64,000 nucleotides of DNA from Leifsonia sp052114085 (GTDB lineage: Bacteria; Actinomycetota; Actinomycetes; Actinomycetales; Microbacteriaceae), in NCBI RefSeq assembly GCF_052114085.1, contig NZ_JBFREB010000001.1, positions 1,488,001 to 1,552,000 of the forward strand, read 5' to 3'. The first letter of the stretch is position 1. Each line of letters begins with the position of its first letter. The position numbers and the translations under genes were made by a program. Shown piece by piece: positions 8,212 to 15,820 of this stretch. The notes under the pieces were generated by a model. The model made no database searches. It saw only the letters and a list, made by a program, of their open reading frames with translations, and was not told the origin of the DNA.

Positions 8212-8809
8212 GCTCGCGGCGCTGGGAGCGGCGGTCGCCGGAGCCGTCGACACGGCATCCGCGGCGGGCCGCACCCCGATCATCCTGATCGACGGTCCGA
8301 GCGGTGCGGGAAAGAGTTCCCTCGCCGACCGGCTGCTTGCGGAGTGGCCGGCGGCCGGGCGGCCGCGCCTCGTCCGGATGGACGACCTCTACCCCGGATG
8401 GGACGGTCTCGACGCCGGCAGCGAGGCGGTCGGCCGCGACTTGCTGGAGCCGCTGCGTGCTGACGGCACCGGCTCGTGGCAGCGCTGGGACTGGACGGAG
8501 GGCCGTCCCGCCGGGCGCGCGATGGTCTCCGGATGCGAACCGCTGGTCGTCGAAGGCTGTGGCTCGCTCTCTCGGCGCAACGCCGCCGTCGCCGATCTGA
8601 CGGTGTGGCTGCAGGCGGACGACGCGCTGCGCAAAGCGCGCGCGATCGCCCGTGACGGCGCCGCATTCGCCGCCGAGTGGGACCGCTGGCAGGAGCAGTT
8701 CGACCGCTTCGTCGCGCGCGAGCATCCCCTCGCACTCGCCGCTCTGGTGCTGGATGTGACGGCGGTGGACCTCGTCGACCCGTCGAGGGGGACTACGGTG
8801 GAGTCATGA
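8195..8809 (+). CDS. P-loop kinase-like protein (uridine kinase-like fold)
   Basis: The 204-residue product has an N-terminal Walker A motif (IDGPSGAGKSSLADRL, about residues 29-44), then the RMDDLYPGWDGL lid-type motif and a DWTEGRP stretch, the pattern of uridine kinase-like or phosphoribulokinase-like P-loop enzymes. The start at 8195 overlaps the end of the T component gene by 17 nt, so it belongs to the riboswitch operon. That suggests, but does not show, a kinase step linked to salvage of the imported compound. The true substrate is unknown. Confidence 0.8.
   Translation: MRPSAELAALGAAVAGAVDTASAAGRTPIILIDGPSGAGKSSLADRLLAEWPAAGRPRLVRMDDLYPGWDGLDAGSEAVGRDLLEPLRADGTGSWQRWDWTEGRPAGRAMVSGCEPLVVEGCGSLSRRNAAVADLTVWLQADDALRKARAIARDGAAFAAEWDRWQEQFDRFVAREHPLALAALVLDVTAVDLVDPSRGTTVES
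8794..8799 (+). promoter_or_regulatory. -10 element TACGGT inside the kinase gene
   Basis: TACGGT ends 6 nt before the ATG at 8806 and lies inside the upstream coding region. The small downstream gene may have its own leaderless transcript besides operon read-through. Confidence 0.45.
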
Positions 8810-9084
8810 CCGACGCACGACAGGACCCCGAGTACATCGTCGAATACGCCGACGGGCCCCTGGTGGGCCAGACCGACCGCCGTTTCCTGGTGGACGGCAA
8901 AGTGGATGAGCGCATCGGCGTGATCGCCGCCGTCGAAGGACTCGAATCCACCTTCTGGTACGTGGCGGGCGAGGAGCGCGAGGTCGAAGGTCAGCGTCAG
9001 GTGACGTACCACTTCGACCAGCCGGACTCCGACCCGGTGGCGCCCGACAAGGACGACGAGTCCATCTTCGGCTTCGGGGCCTGA
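8806..9084 (+). CDS. conserved hypothetical protein, 92 aa
   Basis: This small acidic protein overlaps the kinase gene by ATGA. It begins with a short beta-rich stretch (YIVEYADGPLVG) and is rich in Asp and Glu throughout, with a C-terminal DDESIFGFG end. It has no membrane segment or signal peptide. I do not recognise the family. A –10 hexamer 6 nt before the start suggests that it can be transcribed separately from the thiamine operon. Confidence 0.65.
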   Translation: MTDARQDPEYIVEYADGPLVGQTDRRFLVDGKVDERIGVIAAVEGLESTFWYVAGEEREVEGQRQVTYHFDQPDSDPVAPDKDDESIFGFGA

Positions 9085-9115
9085 CCCGGCGACTAGGCGA
9101 CTGGGCCCGGGCCGG

Positions 9116-9469
9116 CTACGCCCAGCCGAGCTCGTGAAGCCGGTCGTCGTCGATGCCGTAGTAGTGCGCGATCTCATGCACCAGCGTGATGTGAATCTCG
9201 TCCCGCAGCTCGTCCTCGTCCGCGCAGATCGCCAGTAGCGGCTCGCGGTACAGCACGATGCGGTCCGGCATCTCGCCGAACCCGTAGTCGCCGCGCTCGG
9301 TGAGGGCGACGCCGTCGTACAGTCCGAGCAGGTCGAGAGAGCCATCCTCGGGCCGGTCTTCGACCACGAACACGACGTTGTCGAGGCCGTCGACCATCTC
9401 GTCCGGGAGCTGGTCGAGCTCGTCCGAGACGAGCGCTTCGAACGCCTCCCCGTCCAGCGACAGGCTCAT
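9116..9469 (-). CDS. metallopeptidase family protein (minimal zincin)
   Basis: The 117-residue protein is a small zincin of the kind annotated as 'metallopeptidase family protein' in actinobacteria. The zinc motif HEIAHYYGIDDDRLHELGW at the C-terminus supplies HExxH plus a downstream Asp/His as possible third ligand. There is no signal peptide, so it acts in the cytoplasm on an unknown substrate. It starts 7 nt after the stop of the upstream MetE-like gene and is probably co-transcribed with it. Confidence 0.85.
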   Translation of the reverse strand: MSLSLDGEAFEALVSDELDQLPDEMVDGLDNVVFVVEDRPEDGSLDLLGLYDGVALTERGDYGFGEMPDRIVLYREPLLAICADEDELRDEIHITLVHEIAHYYGIDDDRLHELGWA

Positions 9470-9476
9470 GCGCGTG

Positions 9477-10541
9477 TCACCAGGCTTCGGAGACGGCGGC
9501 GTGGAGGTCGAGCAGCGTCGGAGTACGCTCGCTCGGACCGCGGCCGAACCCGCACTCCGTCCCCACGCCGAACGCCGGTACCGCGGTCGCCGCGGCCTGC
9601 GCCCGCCGACGCGCACCCTCCACCCCGTCCTCGTGGTGTATCAGGCCGAGGTACAGTTCGGTGCCGTCGGGCACGTCGACCTGCGCCAGCGGGGCGAAGT
9701 ATTCGGCGTCGTCGCGCTCGATCGGCACCGGGAGGTGGACCCAGCTGACCGGACGGGGCGCCGACGCGAGGATGCCGCTGAGCACCTCCGCCAGCCGGCC
9801 GGCGTCGGACGGCTGCACGAAGTGCTGCTCCTCGACATCGCCGTAGCAGAGGTGATAGCCGACCTGGACGTGGGCGGGAACCGCGGCCACCTGCCGCGTG
9901 GCGCGCTCGACCACGCCGGCCAGCACGTCCTTGCCGAACCACGACGGCATCCGCCCCTCGAGCAGGGCGAACTCGACCGCCGTGTCCCACTGGATCGCCA
10001 GATCCTCGTGCGGGACCCCGTCCAGGATGCGCTGCAGCTCGCCGAACAGGGCGCGCTCGTAGGCGGGTTCGAACGCTGCGCGGTCCTCAGCGACGATGAA
10101 CGGGCCGACGACCCCGGCGGGCGTCGGAAGCGACACCTGGAAGCGGGTGCCGGCTGCGATGGCGCCCTCGTCGCGGAGGCGGCGGAAGGTGGCGTAGGAG
10201 TCGAGCGCGGCGTCCGCATAGCCGAGGTCCGGGAAGACCAGATCGTCGGCCGTGACTCCCTCATCGAAGCGGAACGGGCGGCCGTCGAAGACACCGCGCA
10301 GATAGAACGGCTCGACCGGGATGCGCGAGATGCCGGCCATCGCATCCAGTCGCTTCGTCTGGAACTGCACCCAGTAGAAGCGTTCCCCGACCTCGCCGTC
10401 CGGGATGCGGCGCATCCGGTCGCCGAGGCGGGAACTCACCGTGCGGAGGACGGTCTCCGCGTCGGGCAGATTGACGCTGCCGACGAGGTGGGCTCCGCGG
10501 ATGACGGGCGGTACGGGGGCGTGCTCGGTGCTGGTGGTCAC
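9477..10541 (-). CDS. MetE/UROD-like TIM-barrel protein of unknown function
   Basis: The 354-residue protein resembles the catalytic C-terminal barrel of cobalamin-independent methionine synthase. It has GSVNLPDAETVLR near the start, RRIPDGEVGER (about 44-54), an IQWDTAVEF segment in mid-sequence, and GVGTECGFGRG near the end, which is the place of the zinc-binding cysteine in MetE. The N-terminal MetE domain is absent, so it is not a complete methionine synthase. The GTG at 10541 has TAGACT 7 nt upstream. Possible role in sulfur or one-carbon chemistry is an inference. Confidence 0.75.
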   Translation of the reverse strand: MTTSTEHAPVPPVIRGAHLVGSVNLPDAETVLRTVSSRLGDRMRRIPDGEVGERFYWVQFQTKRLDAMAGISRIPVEPFYLRGVFDGRPFRFDEGVTADDLVFPDLGYADAALDSYATFRRLRDEGAIAAGTRFQVSLPTPAGVVGPFIVAEDRAAFEPAYERALFGELQRILDGVPHEDLAIQWDTAVEFALLEGRMPSWFGKDVLAGVVERATRQVAAVPAHVQVGYHLCYGDVEEQHFVQPSDAGRLAEVLSGILASAPRPVSWVHLPVPIERDDAEYFAPLAQVDVPDGTELYLGLIHHEDGVEGARRRAQAAATAVPAFGVGTECGFGRGPSERTPTLLDLHAAVSEAW

Positions 10542-10548
10542 CCGCGCG

Positions 10549-10554
10549 AGTCTA
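10549..10554 (-). promoter_or_regulatory. -10 element TAGACT, leaderless GTG start
   Basis: On the minus strand TAGACT ends 7 nt before the GTG at 10541. This fixes a GTG start without any Shine-Dalgarno sequence. Confidence 0.55.
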
Positions 10555-10637
10555 CCGGCGGCTCACCGTCTGTCGCCGGGCAGAGAACTGCCGGCGGGCG
10601 CGGGTGCGCTCGCCGGCAGTGACCGGGGTTCAGCGGC

Positions 10638-11429
10638 TCAATACCAGTTGAACGACTCCGAGTGGCCCCAGGCGCCGCACGGCGTGCCGTAACCGCGGGC
10701 GATGTAGTCGAGGCCCCACTTGATCTGCGTGGTGGCGTTCGTCTGCCAGTCGGAGCCGAACGTCGCCATCTTGCTGCCGGGCAGTGCCTGCGGGATGCCG
10801 GTGGCGCCGCTGCCGGAGTTGGAGGCCTGGTAGTTCCAGCCGGACTCGCGCTGCCACAGGTTGTCGAGGCACTGGAACTGGTCGGCGCCCCAGCCGTACT
10901 GGCTGGCGGCGAGGCCGGCGGCGACCGACTTGGCCCCACCGACGGTGTTGGCGTTGGCCTGCGCGGCGGCGGCTGCGGCCGCTGCGGCCGCTGCTGCCGC
11001 GGCGGCCTGCTTGTCCGCCTCGGCGCCGGCGGCAGCGAGAGCGTCGGAGGCCGCCTGGGTCTGGTCGATGGTCGCGCGGAGCTTGTCGTCAGGGAGCTTG
11101 GTGAAGCTGGTCAGTCCGGCGATCGCGGTCTTCGCGGCGGTCGCGTCGGTCTTGGCCTGGTTGGCGGCGACAGTGTTCTGGGCGCCGCTGAGCGTGGCCT
11201 TCGCCTCGCGCTCGAGGCGGTCGCGCACGATCGTGTCGTACACGCCGAGCTGCTCGTGGCGCATCCCGGTCGATTCCGAGAGTTCGCGGGTCTGTCGTTC
11301 GCTGGCCTGCTGCTGCGCCACGACGGGCGCGATGAGGCTGGCGCTCATGATGACGGCTGCCGCGCCGGTGACGATGCGGCCGAAGGGGACGGAACTGTTC
11401 TTGACGGTCTTTCGGAGGGTGCTGAGCAT
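10638..11429 (-). CDS. secreted SLT/Rpf-like muramidase with coiled-coil and poly-Ala linker
   Basis: This 263-residue protein has a signal peptide (basic start, hydrophobic IVTGAAAVIMSASLIAPVVA, cleavage near residue 34). A helical, probably coiled-coil region of about 120 residues follows, then a run of about 16 alanines, then a C-terminal lytic transglycosylase-like domain of about 85 residues (CLDNLWQRESGWNY with the likely catalytic Glu, GIPQALPGSKM, and a final WGHSESFNWY). It should cleave peptidoglycan outside the membrane. The ATG at 11429 has a CAGGAAAA ribosome-binding site 5 nt upstream. The upstream 340 nt is non-coding, so the mRNA may have a long leader. Confidence 0.85.
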   Translation of the reverse strand: MLSTLRKTVKNSSVPFGRIVTGAAAVIMSASLIAPVVAQQQASERQTRELSESTGMRHEQLGVYDTIVRDRLEREAKATLSGAQNTVAANQAKTDATAAKTAIAGLTSFTKLPDDKLRATIDQTQAASDALAAAGAEADKQAAAAAAAAAAAAAAAQANANTVGGAKSVAAGLAASQYGWGADQFQCLDNLWQRESGWNYQASNSGSGATGIPQALPGSKMATFGSDWQTNATTQIKWGLDYIARGYGTPCGAWGHSESFNWY

Positions 11430-11769
11430 TGTTTTCCTGGATCGGGTTTCCCCGCCTGTGCACGCTGACGCTGTGTCATCCATGCGGCGGACCATGACTC
11501 TTCGGGAGCGGTCCTGCGGGCTGGCGATCGCGCGGCATGCGCAGAAGCACCTCGTGGACCCGTGGCCCGGAAGCGCGGCATGCGACGCGAGTGTGCCGGG
11601 CGTGGGAAGGTCGGGCATCCAGGAGCGGGCGCGTGGGCGCCACAAGGTTGGGGGTGGGGGGCTGGATGCCGCCGAGCGCGGCACGGACGGCTTACGATGC
11701 CGTCGACCACGACTTTAGGCGTCGTTTCTGGACGGTTCAGGCACGGAAGCTGGCAAAGTCGTGTACGCG
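11430..11769. other. 340-nt intergenic region, probable long leader of the muramidase mRNA
   Basis: No convincing gene lies here. On the minus strand a TAAAGT –10-like hexamer (11712-11717) would give a leader of about 275 nt before the muramidase start. I looked for the c-di-AMP (ydaO) riboswitch often found before such genes in actinobacteria but did not find its GGGGGACCC and GGGGTGAAT segments. A short GGGG-AAA-CCCG hairpin lies just upstream of the ribosome-binding site. Confidence 0.5.
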
Positions 11770-13047
11770 TCACCTTTCGGCGGCGTCACCAGCGGCCTTC
11801 TGCGCCGCCTCCGCCGCCTCCGCAGCCTCCACTTCTCGCTCCGCATCATCCATCCGGCGGTCCGTGATCCACAGCATCGGGATGAGCTGGAGGAGCACCA
11901 ACGCGCCCATGATCAGGAACACCCACTGCACTCCGAACGCCTGTCCCAGAAGGCCGCCGGCGACGGCCCCGAGCGGCATCGTCCCCCAGGCGAGCAGTCG
12001 ATAGGCGCTGTTCAACCGTCCCAACAGCCGCGTCGGCGTGATCCGCTGCCGGAGGGACACGGTGATCACGTTCCAGATCGAGACCGTGACGCCCCCGAGC
12101 AGCAGCCCCGCGCCGATGATGAACGGATTGTCCGTGAAGCCGGGCGTCGCAACAGTGAGCAGCGAACCGACGATCGTCAGAGCCAGCGCTCGCGAGCGGC
12201 CCAGTAGTCGCTCGGCGGGCTCGGCGAGAAAGGTGCCGAGCACGCTCCCGATCGCCGAGAACGTGAGCAGCAGGCCGTAGGCGGGGTCCGAGAGCTTCAT
12301 CGTCGATTGGGGACCTGCGGCATACAGTACGAACACGGTGAAGACCGCGGAGCTCGCGAAGTTGAAGACCCCGACCATGATCGCCAGGGTCCGGAGCAGG
12401 GTGCTCCGACCGAGGAAGCGCAGCCCTTCCATGATGTCGGCGCGGATGGTGGTGGGCGCGGTGCGCTCGGCTACGAACCGACCGCGCACGAGGAGCAGCA
12501 CCCCGATCGCCGCAACCCAGAGGAGTGCCGGAGTCGCGAACGCGAGGGCGACGCCGGTCGCTACGAGGAAGCCGCCCAGCGGCGGTCCGACGAACTCGTT
12601 CGCCGTCAGTTCCGCCGCGTAGAGCCGTCCGTTCGCACGGGACAGGCGGTCGCGGGGGACCAGCTGCGGCAGGATCGACTGAGACGACGTGTCGTAGACG
12701 GTCTCGGCCACGCCGATGCAGAGCGCAGCCGCGTAAAGCAGCCAGATGGATCCTGCGCCCGCGATCGTGACGACGGTCAGGCAGGCGAGGAAGAGGGCAC
12801 GAGCCGTATTCGCCACGAGCATGAGGCGCCGGCGGTCGATCCGGTCGGCCAGGGCGCCAGCGGTCAGGGCGAAGAGCAGCCAGGGCAGGGTGAAGGCGAA
12901 CGACAGTCCGGCGATCACCACGGGGGAGTCGGTGTACCGGATCGCGACCAGCGGAAGCGCCACCTTCATGACGCCGTCCGCCAGGTTGGAGAGCCCGGCG
13001 GAGGTCCACAGCTTCCAGTAGGGCGCGCCGAGCCCTGTCGTGATCAT
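11770..13047 (-). CDS. MFS exporter (MFS_3 type), divergent from its winged-helix regulator
   Basis: The 425-residue protein has about twelve hydrophobic helices and the major-facilitator motif ALADRIDRRRLM between helices 2 and 3. It has a DTSSQSILPQLVPRDRLSRANG segment typical of drug or siderophore exporters of this subgroup. It ends in an Ala/Glu-rich tail. The ATG at 13047 is chosen because the longer frame enters the promoter region. It is closely similar along its length to the exporter at 58211-59512 and, like it, is paired with a winged-helix regulator. The substrate is unknown. Confidence 0.88.
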   Translation of the reverse strand: MITTGLGAPYWKLWTSAGLSNLADGVMKVALPLVAIRYTDSPVVIAGLSFAFTLPWLLFALTAGALADRIDRRRLMLVANTARALFLACLTVVTIAGAGSIWLLYAAALCIGVAETVYDTSSQSILPQLVPRDRLSRANGRLYAAELTANEFVGPPLGGFLVATGVALAFATPALLWVAAIGVLLLVRGRFVAERTAPTTIRADIMEGLRFLGRSTLLRTLAIMVGVFNFASSAVFTVFVLYAAGPQSTMKLSDPAYGLLLTFSAIGSVLGTFLAEPAERLLGRSRALALTIVGSLLTVATPGFTDNPFIIGAGLLLGGVTVSIWNVITVSLRQRITPTRLLGRLNSAYRLLAWGTMPLGAVAGGLLGQAFGVQWVFLIMGALVLLQLIPMLWITDRRMDDAEREVEAAEAAEAAQKAAGDAAER

Positions 13048-13066
13048 GCCTCGAGAGTCGCACACC

Positions 13067-13080
13067 GATTTATAAAAATC
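13067..13080. promoter_or_regulatory. candidate operator between MFS exporter and regulator
   Basis: GATTT-ATAA-AAATC is a perfect 5-bp-arm inverted repeat in an unusually AT-rich stretch between the divergent genes. On the minus strand it overlaps a TATAAA hexamer that could be the exporter's –10. It is a plausible site for the adjacent regulator. Confidence 0.4.
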
Positions 13081-13108
13081 AATCGATCCGAAGAATTCAA
13101 ATCGCGCG

Positions 13109-13114
13109 TAGGAT
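13109..13114 (+). promoter_or_regulatory. -10 element TAGGAT of the winged-helix regulator gene
   Basis: TAGGAT ends 6 nt before the ATG at 13121, a leaderless arrangement. Confidence 0.5.
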
Positions 13115-13120
13115 CGCAGC

Positions 13121-13681
13121 ATGAGCGACGAGCGCCACGCCGACCCGGACGCCAAGCGTCGGCCCGCGACGCCCCAGGAACTGAAGGCGATGTCGCACCC
13201 GCTGCGCGTGCGCATCCTGCGCCTCTGCGGGGACCGCGAACTGACCAACAAGCAGCTGGCCGACCGGCTGGGGGTGGACGCGGGAACCGCGTACTACCAC
13301 GTGCGGCAGTTGGTGGAGGCGGGCTTCCTCGAACCCGCGGCGGTGCGGACGGGGGAGTCCGGCGCGCTCGAGAAGCCGTACCGCTCCACGGGCAAGAGCT
13401 GGTGGCTCTCGGTGCCCCTCGAAGACCTCGACCTCCGCGACGGCCTCGCTCCGGTCGACGCGTTCCAGCAGGAACTGGCCGAGGCGGGACCAGCATCCAT
13501 CGCAACGTACGCGCGGTTCTCGCTGCACCTGTCGCCGGAGGATGTGGTCGAGCTCGACCGCCGCATCGTCGCCGTCCTCGACGAATTCATCGAGACGGAT
13601 TCGGACCGCGCGGACCTGCCCGCTCACGGCGGCATCTTTCTGCTGCACCGCAGCGCCGACGGCGCGGGCTCCGCCGACTGA
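13121..13681 (+). CDS. winged-helix (ArsR/HTH_20-like) transcriptional regulator
   Basis: The 186-residue protein begins with a winged-helix domain of the ArsR/HTH_20 type (MSHPLRVRILRL at about 23-34, then NKQLADRLGVDAGTAYYHVRQL as recognition region and a wing with EKPYRSTGKSW). The C-terminal 100 residues are helical and may bind ligand or dimerise. No CxC metal-sensing motif is seen in the helix, so a drug-like or other small-molecule signal is more likely than arsenic. It is divergent from the MFS exporter and most likely controls it. A second pair of the same kind lies at 57.6-59.5 kb. Confidence 0.85.
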   Translation: MSDERHADPDAKRRPATPQELKAMSHPLRVRILRLCGDRELTNKQLADRLGVDAGTAYYHVRQLVEAGFLEPAAVRTGESGALEKPYRSTGKSWWLSVPLEDLDLRDGLAPVDAFQQELAEAGPASIATYARFSLHLSPEDVVELDRRIVAVLDEFIETDSDRADLPAHGGIFLLHRSADGAGSAD

Positions 13682-13690
13682 CGGGAGGGG

Positions 13691-14005
13691 TCAGAGCGCC
13701 TTCGCCGCGGCGGCCAGCACCTGCGCCAGCGTCGGAACGCCCTCGGCGCGGAAAACTTCCGTGCCGTCTTGCGCCGCGACGATCACCGTCGGAGTCGAGC
13801 GGATGTCGTCCCGCTCCGCCTGCTCCGGGTTGCGTGCCACATCCAGCTCGGTCACCGCGACCCGCGGCGCCAGACGTGCCACCTCCGCGAGGACAGCACG
13901 TGTCTGCATGCACGGCTCGCAGAAGGCCGAGGTGTACAGGGTCAGCCGGGCTGCCGTCTGCTCAGTCCCGGTGACCGCCGGGTCAACGGAGGGTGTCGAA
14001 TCCAC
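13691..14005 (-). CDS. thioredoxin-like protein (CEPC motif)
   Basis: The 104-residue protein is a thioredoxin-fold protein with a CxxC site FCEPCMQTR (C29, C32) and the cis-proline loop STPTVIV later on. CEPC instead of CGPC suggests a different redox potential from classical thioredoxin. The GTG at 14005 is chosen because TACACT lies exactly 6 nt upstream. Although GAGGAG directly precedes the GTG, it is too close to act as a ribosome-binding site. No signal peptide is seen, so it should be cytoplasmic. It is convergent with the regulator gene, 9 nt apart. Confidence 0.82.
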   Translation of the reverse strand: MDSTPSVDPAVTGTEQTAARLTLYTSAFCEPCMQTRAVLAEVARLAPRVAVTELDVARNPEQAERDDIRSTPTVIVAAQDGTEVFRAEGVPTLAQVLAAAAKAL

Positions 14006-14011
14006 CTCCTC

Positions 14012-14017
14012 AGTGTA
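14012..14017 (-). promoter_or_regulatory. -10 element TACACT, leaderless GTG start
   Basis: On the minus strand TACACT ends 6 nt before the GTG at 14005. The next promoter on the other strand is less than 75 bp away, making this a compact divergent promoter region. Confidence 0.5.
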
Positions 14018-14089
14018 CGTCCGGCGAAATCGGGACGACGATCCCGCGGAACCGGCCGTCGGAGCGCGCCGCCGGCGCCCCGGTCGACC

Positions 14090-14095
14090 CATAAT
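14090..14095 (+). promoter_or_regulatory. -10 element CATAAT, leaderless GTG start
   Basis: CATAAT ends 6 nt before the GTG at 14102 of the SGNH hydrolase gene. Confidence 0.5.
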
Positions 14096-14101
14096 CGTCC
14101 C

Positions 14102-14929
14102 GTGAGCCGAACGACCTTCACGCGCTACGTCGCCCTCGGTGACTCGCTCACCGAGGGCCTCTGCGACAGCGCGCCCGCACAGCCAGAGGCGTTCCTCGGC
14201 TGGGCGGACCGCCTCGCCGGGATCCTCGACGGCGATGCCCGGCTCGCGGGAGCCACCGTCGAGTTCGCCAATCTCGCTGTGCGCGGCCGCCGCATCGCGG
14301 ACGTGGTGGATGCGCAGATCCCGCAGGCCGTCGGCCTGAAGCCGGATCTGGTGTCGGTCATGATCGGCGGGAACGACCTGATGAGTCCCGCCGCCGATCC
14401 GGACGCCCTGGCGACGCGTCTGGAGGGCGGCATCCGGGAGCTGCGGAAGTCCGGAGCGACGGTGCTGCTGGCCAACATCTTCGACCCGCAGTTCGCGTTC
14501 TTCCTCAAGCCGTTCCGCGGGCGCGCTGCGGTGTTCAACGCGAACATCTGGAGCATCGCCCGCGACCAGCGCGCGGTCGTGCTCGACGTGTGGGGCGTTC
14601 GGGAGTTCCGCGACCCGGCGATGTGGGCGTGCGACCGCGTGCACCTGAGTACGCGCGGACACCGTCTGCTCGCGGCCCAGGCGGCGCACGCGCTGGGCGT
14701 GCCGTACGCCGAGATCGGGGGACCGGAGGCGTCCCCTCCACCGGAGCCGACGACACCGCCCGACTCCGTGCCCCTGCGCACGTGGCTGCGGGTGTACGCG
14801 ATCCCGTGGGTCGCGCGCCGCCTCCGGCACGTCTCGACCGGCGACGGGCGGGGGCCAAAACTCCCGGTCCCGCAGCGCGTCGAGCTCAGCGGGTACGCCG
14901 TTCCGGGGACCGTCGGGGGCCAGCACTAG
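14102..14929 (+). CDS. SGNH/GDSL-family hydrolase
   Basis: This 275-residue protein has the four SGNH blocks: GDSLTEG (residues 13-19, nucleophile S15), the Gly of block II around residue 60, GGND (about 88-91), and DRVH (about 178-181) supplying the Asp and His. These enzymes hydrolyse esters of lipids or carbohydrates. No signal peptide is seen, so it is likely intracellular. The C-terminal 60 residues are Pro- and Arg-rich and outside the catalytic domain. The TAG stop is also the first half of the –10 of the orn gene. Confidence 0.88.
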   Translation: MSRTTFTRYVALGDSLTEGLCDSAPAQPEAFLGWADRLAGILDGDARLAGATVEFANLAVRGRRIADVVDAQIPQAVGLKPDLVSVMIGGNDLMSPAADPDALATRLEGGIRELRKSGATVLLANIFDPQFAFFLKPFRGRAAVFNANIWSIARDQRAVVLDVWGVREFRDPAMWACDRVHLSTRGHRLLAAQAAHALGVPYAEIGGPEASPPPEPTTPPDSVPLRTWLRVYAIPWVARRLRHVSTGDGRGPKLPVPQRVELSGYAVPGTVGGQH

Positions 14930-14932
14930 ACT
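14927..14932 (+). promoter_or_regulatory. -10 element TAGACT of orn, formed in part by an upstream stop codon
   Basis: TAGACT ends 7 nt before the orn ATG at 14940. Its first three bases are the stop codon of the SGNH hydrolase gene. Confidence 0.55.
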
Positions 14933-14939
14933 CGCAGGT

Positions 14940-15563
14940 ATGGCAAATTCCTCGGATCGACTGGTCTGGATCGACTGCGAGATGACCGGCCTCGACCTCG
15001 AGGTCGACGAGCTCGTCGAGATCGCGGTGGTGATCACCGACTTCGAGCTGAACGTGCTCGACCCCGGCCTCAGCATCGTGATCAAGCCGGACGACTCGGC
15101 TCTTGAGAACATGGGCGACTTCGTGCGCCAGATGCACACCACCTCCGGTCTGATCGAAGAGATCCCGAACGGCAAGAGCCTCGCCGAGGCCGAGTACGAG
15201 GTACTGGAGTACGTGCTGAAGTTCGCGCCGACCGCACGTACCGCTCCGCTCGCCGGCAACACGATCGGCACGGACCGCATGTTCATCGCGAAGTACATGC
15301 CGCGGCTCGACACCCATCTGCACTACCGGAACGTCGACGTGTCCTCCATCAAGGAGCTGGCTCGACGCTGGTTCCCGCGCATCTACTTCAACGCCCCGGA
15401 GAAGAACGGCGGCCACCGCGCTCTCGCCGACATCCTCGAGTCCATTCGCGAGCTCGACTACTATCGCGCTGCCGCGTTCGTCGCGCCTCCCGGCCCGACC
15501 ACCGAAGACACCCAGGCGTTGGCCTCGGGTGTGGTGGAAAAATGGGCTCCCCGGATGGGCTAG
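14940..15563 (+). CDS. orn: oligoribonuclease
   Basis: Orn is the 3'-5' exoribonuclease that degrades 2-5-nt RNAs, including pGpG from c-di-GMP turnover, to mononucleotides in the cytoplasm. The 207-residue protein carries the DEDDh sites: D and E in WIDCEMTGLD (residues 11-20), an Asp in GNTIGTDRMF (about 104-113), and the H-x4-D pair in GGHRALADI. Length and sequence are typical of actinobacterial Orn. It is followed directly by the tRNA-His gene. Confidence 0.95.
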   Translation: MANSSDRLVWIDCEMTGLDLEVDELVEIAVVITDFELNVLDPGLSIVIKPDDSALENMGDFVRQMHTTSGLIEEIPNGKSLAEAEYEVLEYVLKFAPTARTAPLAGNTIGTDRMFIAKYMPRLDTHLHYRNVDVSSIKELARRWFPRIYFNAPEKNGGHRALADILESIRELDYYRAAAFVAPPGPTTEDTQALASGVVEKWAPRMG

Positions 15564-15566
15564 AAT
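15561..15566 (+). promoter_or_regulatory. -10 element TAGAAT of the tRNA-His gene
   Basis: TAGAAT overlaps the orn stop codon (TAG, 15561-15563). It would start transcription about 35-40 nt before the tRNA. Confidence 0.5.
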
Positions 15567-15609
15567 CGATGAGTTGCTTATCGGCCGGCGCTTAGCCGGC
15601 CGGAGCCTT

Positions 15610-15686
15610 GGTGGGTATAGCTCAGCTGGTAGAGCGCCTGGTTGTGGTCCAGGAGGTCGCGGGTTCAAGCCCCGTTACTCACCCCA
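15610..15686 (+). tRNA. tRNA-His (anticodon GTG)
   Basis: A complete cloverleaf can be drawn: acceptor GTGGGTA/TACTCAC, D-arm GCTC, anticodon stem CCTGG/CCAGG with loop TTGTGGT giving anticodon GTG, and a GTTCAAG T-loop. The extra 5' G at 15610 opposite C73, the hallmark of tRNA-His, and an encoded CCA are both present. Confidence 0.97.
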
Positions 15687-15687
15687 C

Positions 15688-15720
15688 AAAGGGCCCGGTC
15701 TCGTCGAGACCGGGCCCTTT
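15688..15720 (+). terminator. intrinsic terminator hairpin after tRNA-His
   Basis: A perfect 15-bp stem (15688-15702 with 15706-15720) has a 3-nt GTC loop and ends in CCCTTT. It follows the tRNA by 1 nt and should stop transcription; an A-run on the left arm makes it usable in both directions. Confidence 0.85.
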
Positions 15721-15753
15721 CGCTGCCCCCGGGACGACGCGCGCGCAGCTCAA

Positions 15754-15808
15754 GATTTGCGCCAAATGTCGGTTATGACGCGGCTATAACCGACATTTGG
15801 CACAAATC
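15754..15808. repeat. 23-bp inverted repeat between convergent tRNA genes
   Basis: Two 23-nt arms (15754-15776 and 15786-15808) pair with a single mismatch around the 9-nt loop GACGCGGCT. The arms contain AAATGTCGGTTAT and its complement. It lies between convergent tRNA-His and tRNA-Arg genes. It already follows a good terminator, so it looks like an added repeat element rather than a needed terminator. Confidence 0.8.
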
Positions 15809-15820
15809 GTGACGCGAGAG

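Noticed and set aside
10960..11015. Poly-alanine tract in the muramidase gene as a phase-variable repeat
   Set aside because: The alanine codons are mixed (GCG, GCC, GCT, GCA), so the DNA is not a simple mononucleotide or trinucleotide run prone to slippage. It is a protein linker.
11430..11769. c-di-AMP (ydaO) riboswitch before the muramidase gene
   Set aside because: Such riboswitches often precede cell-wall hydrolase genes in actinobacteria, but the conserved segments GGGGGACCC and GGGGTGAATC are absent on the minus strand.
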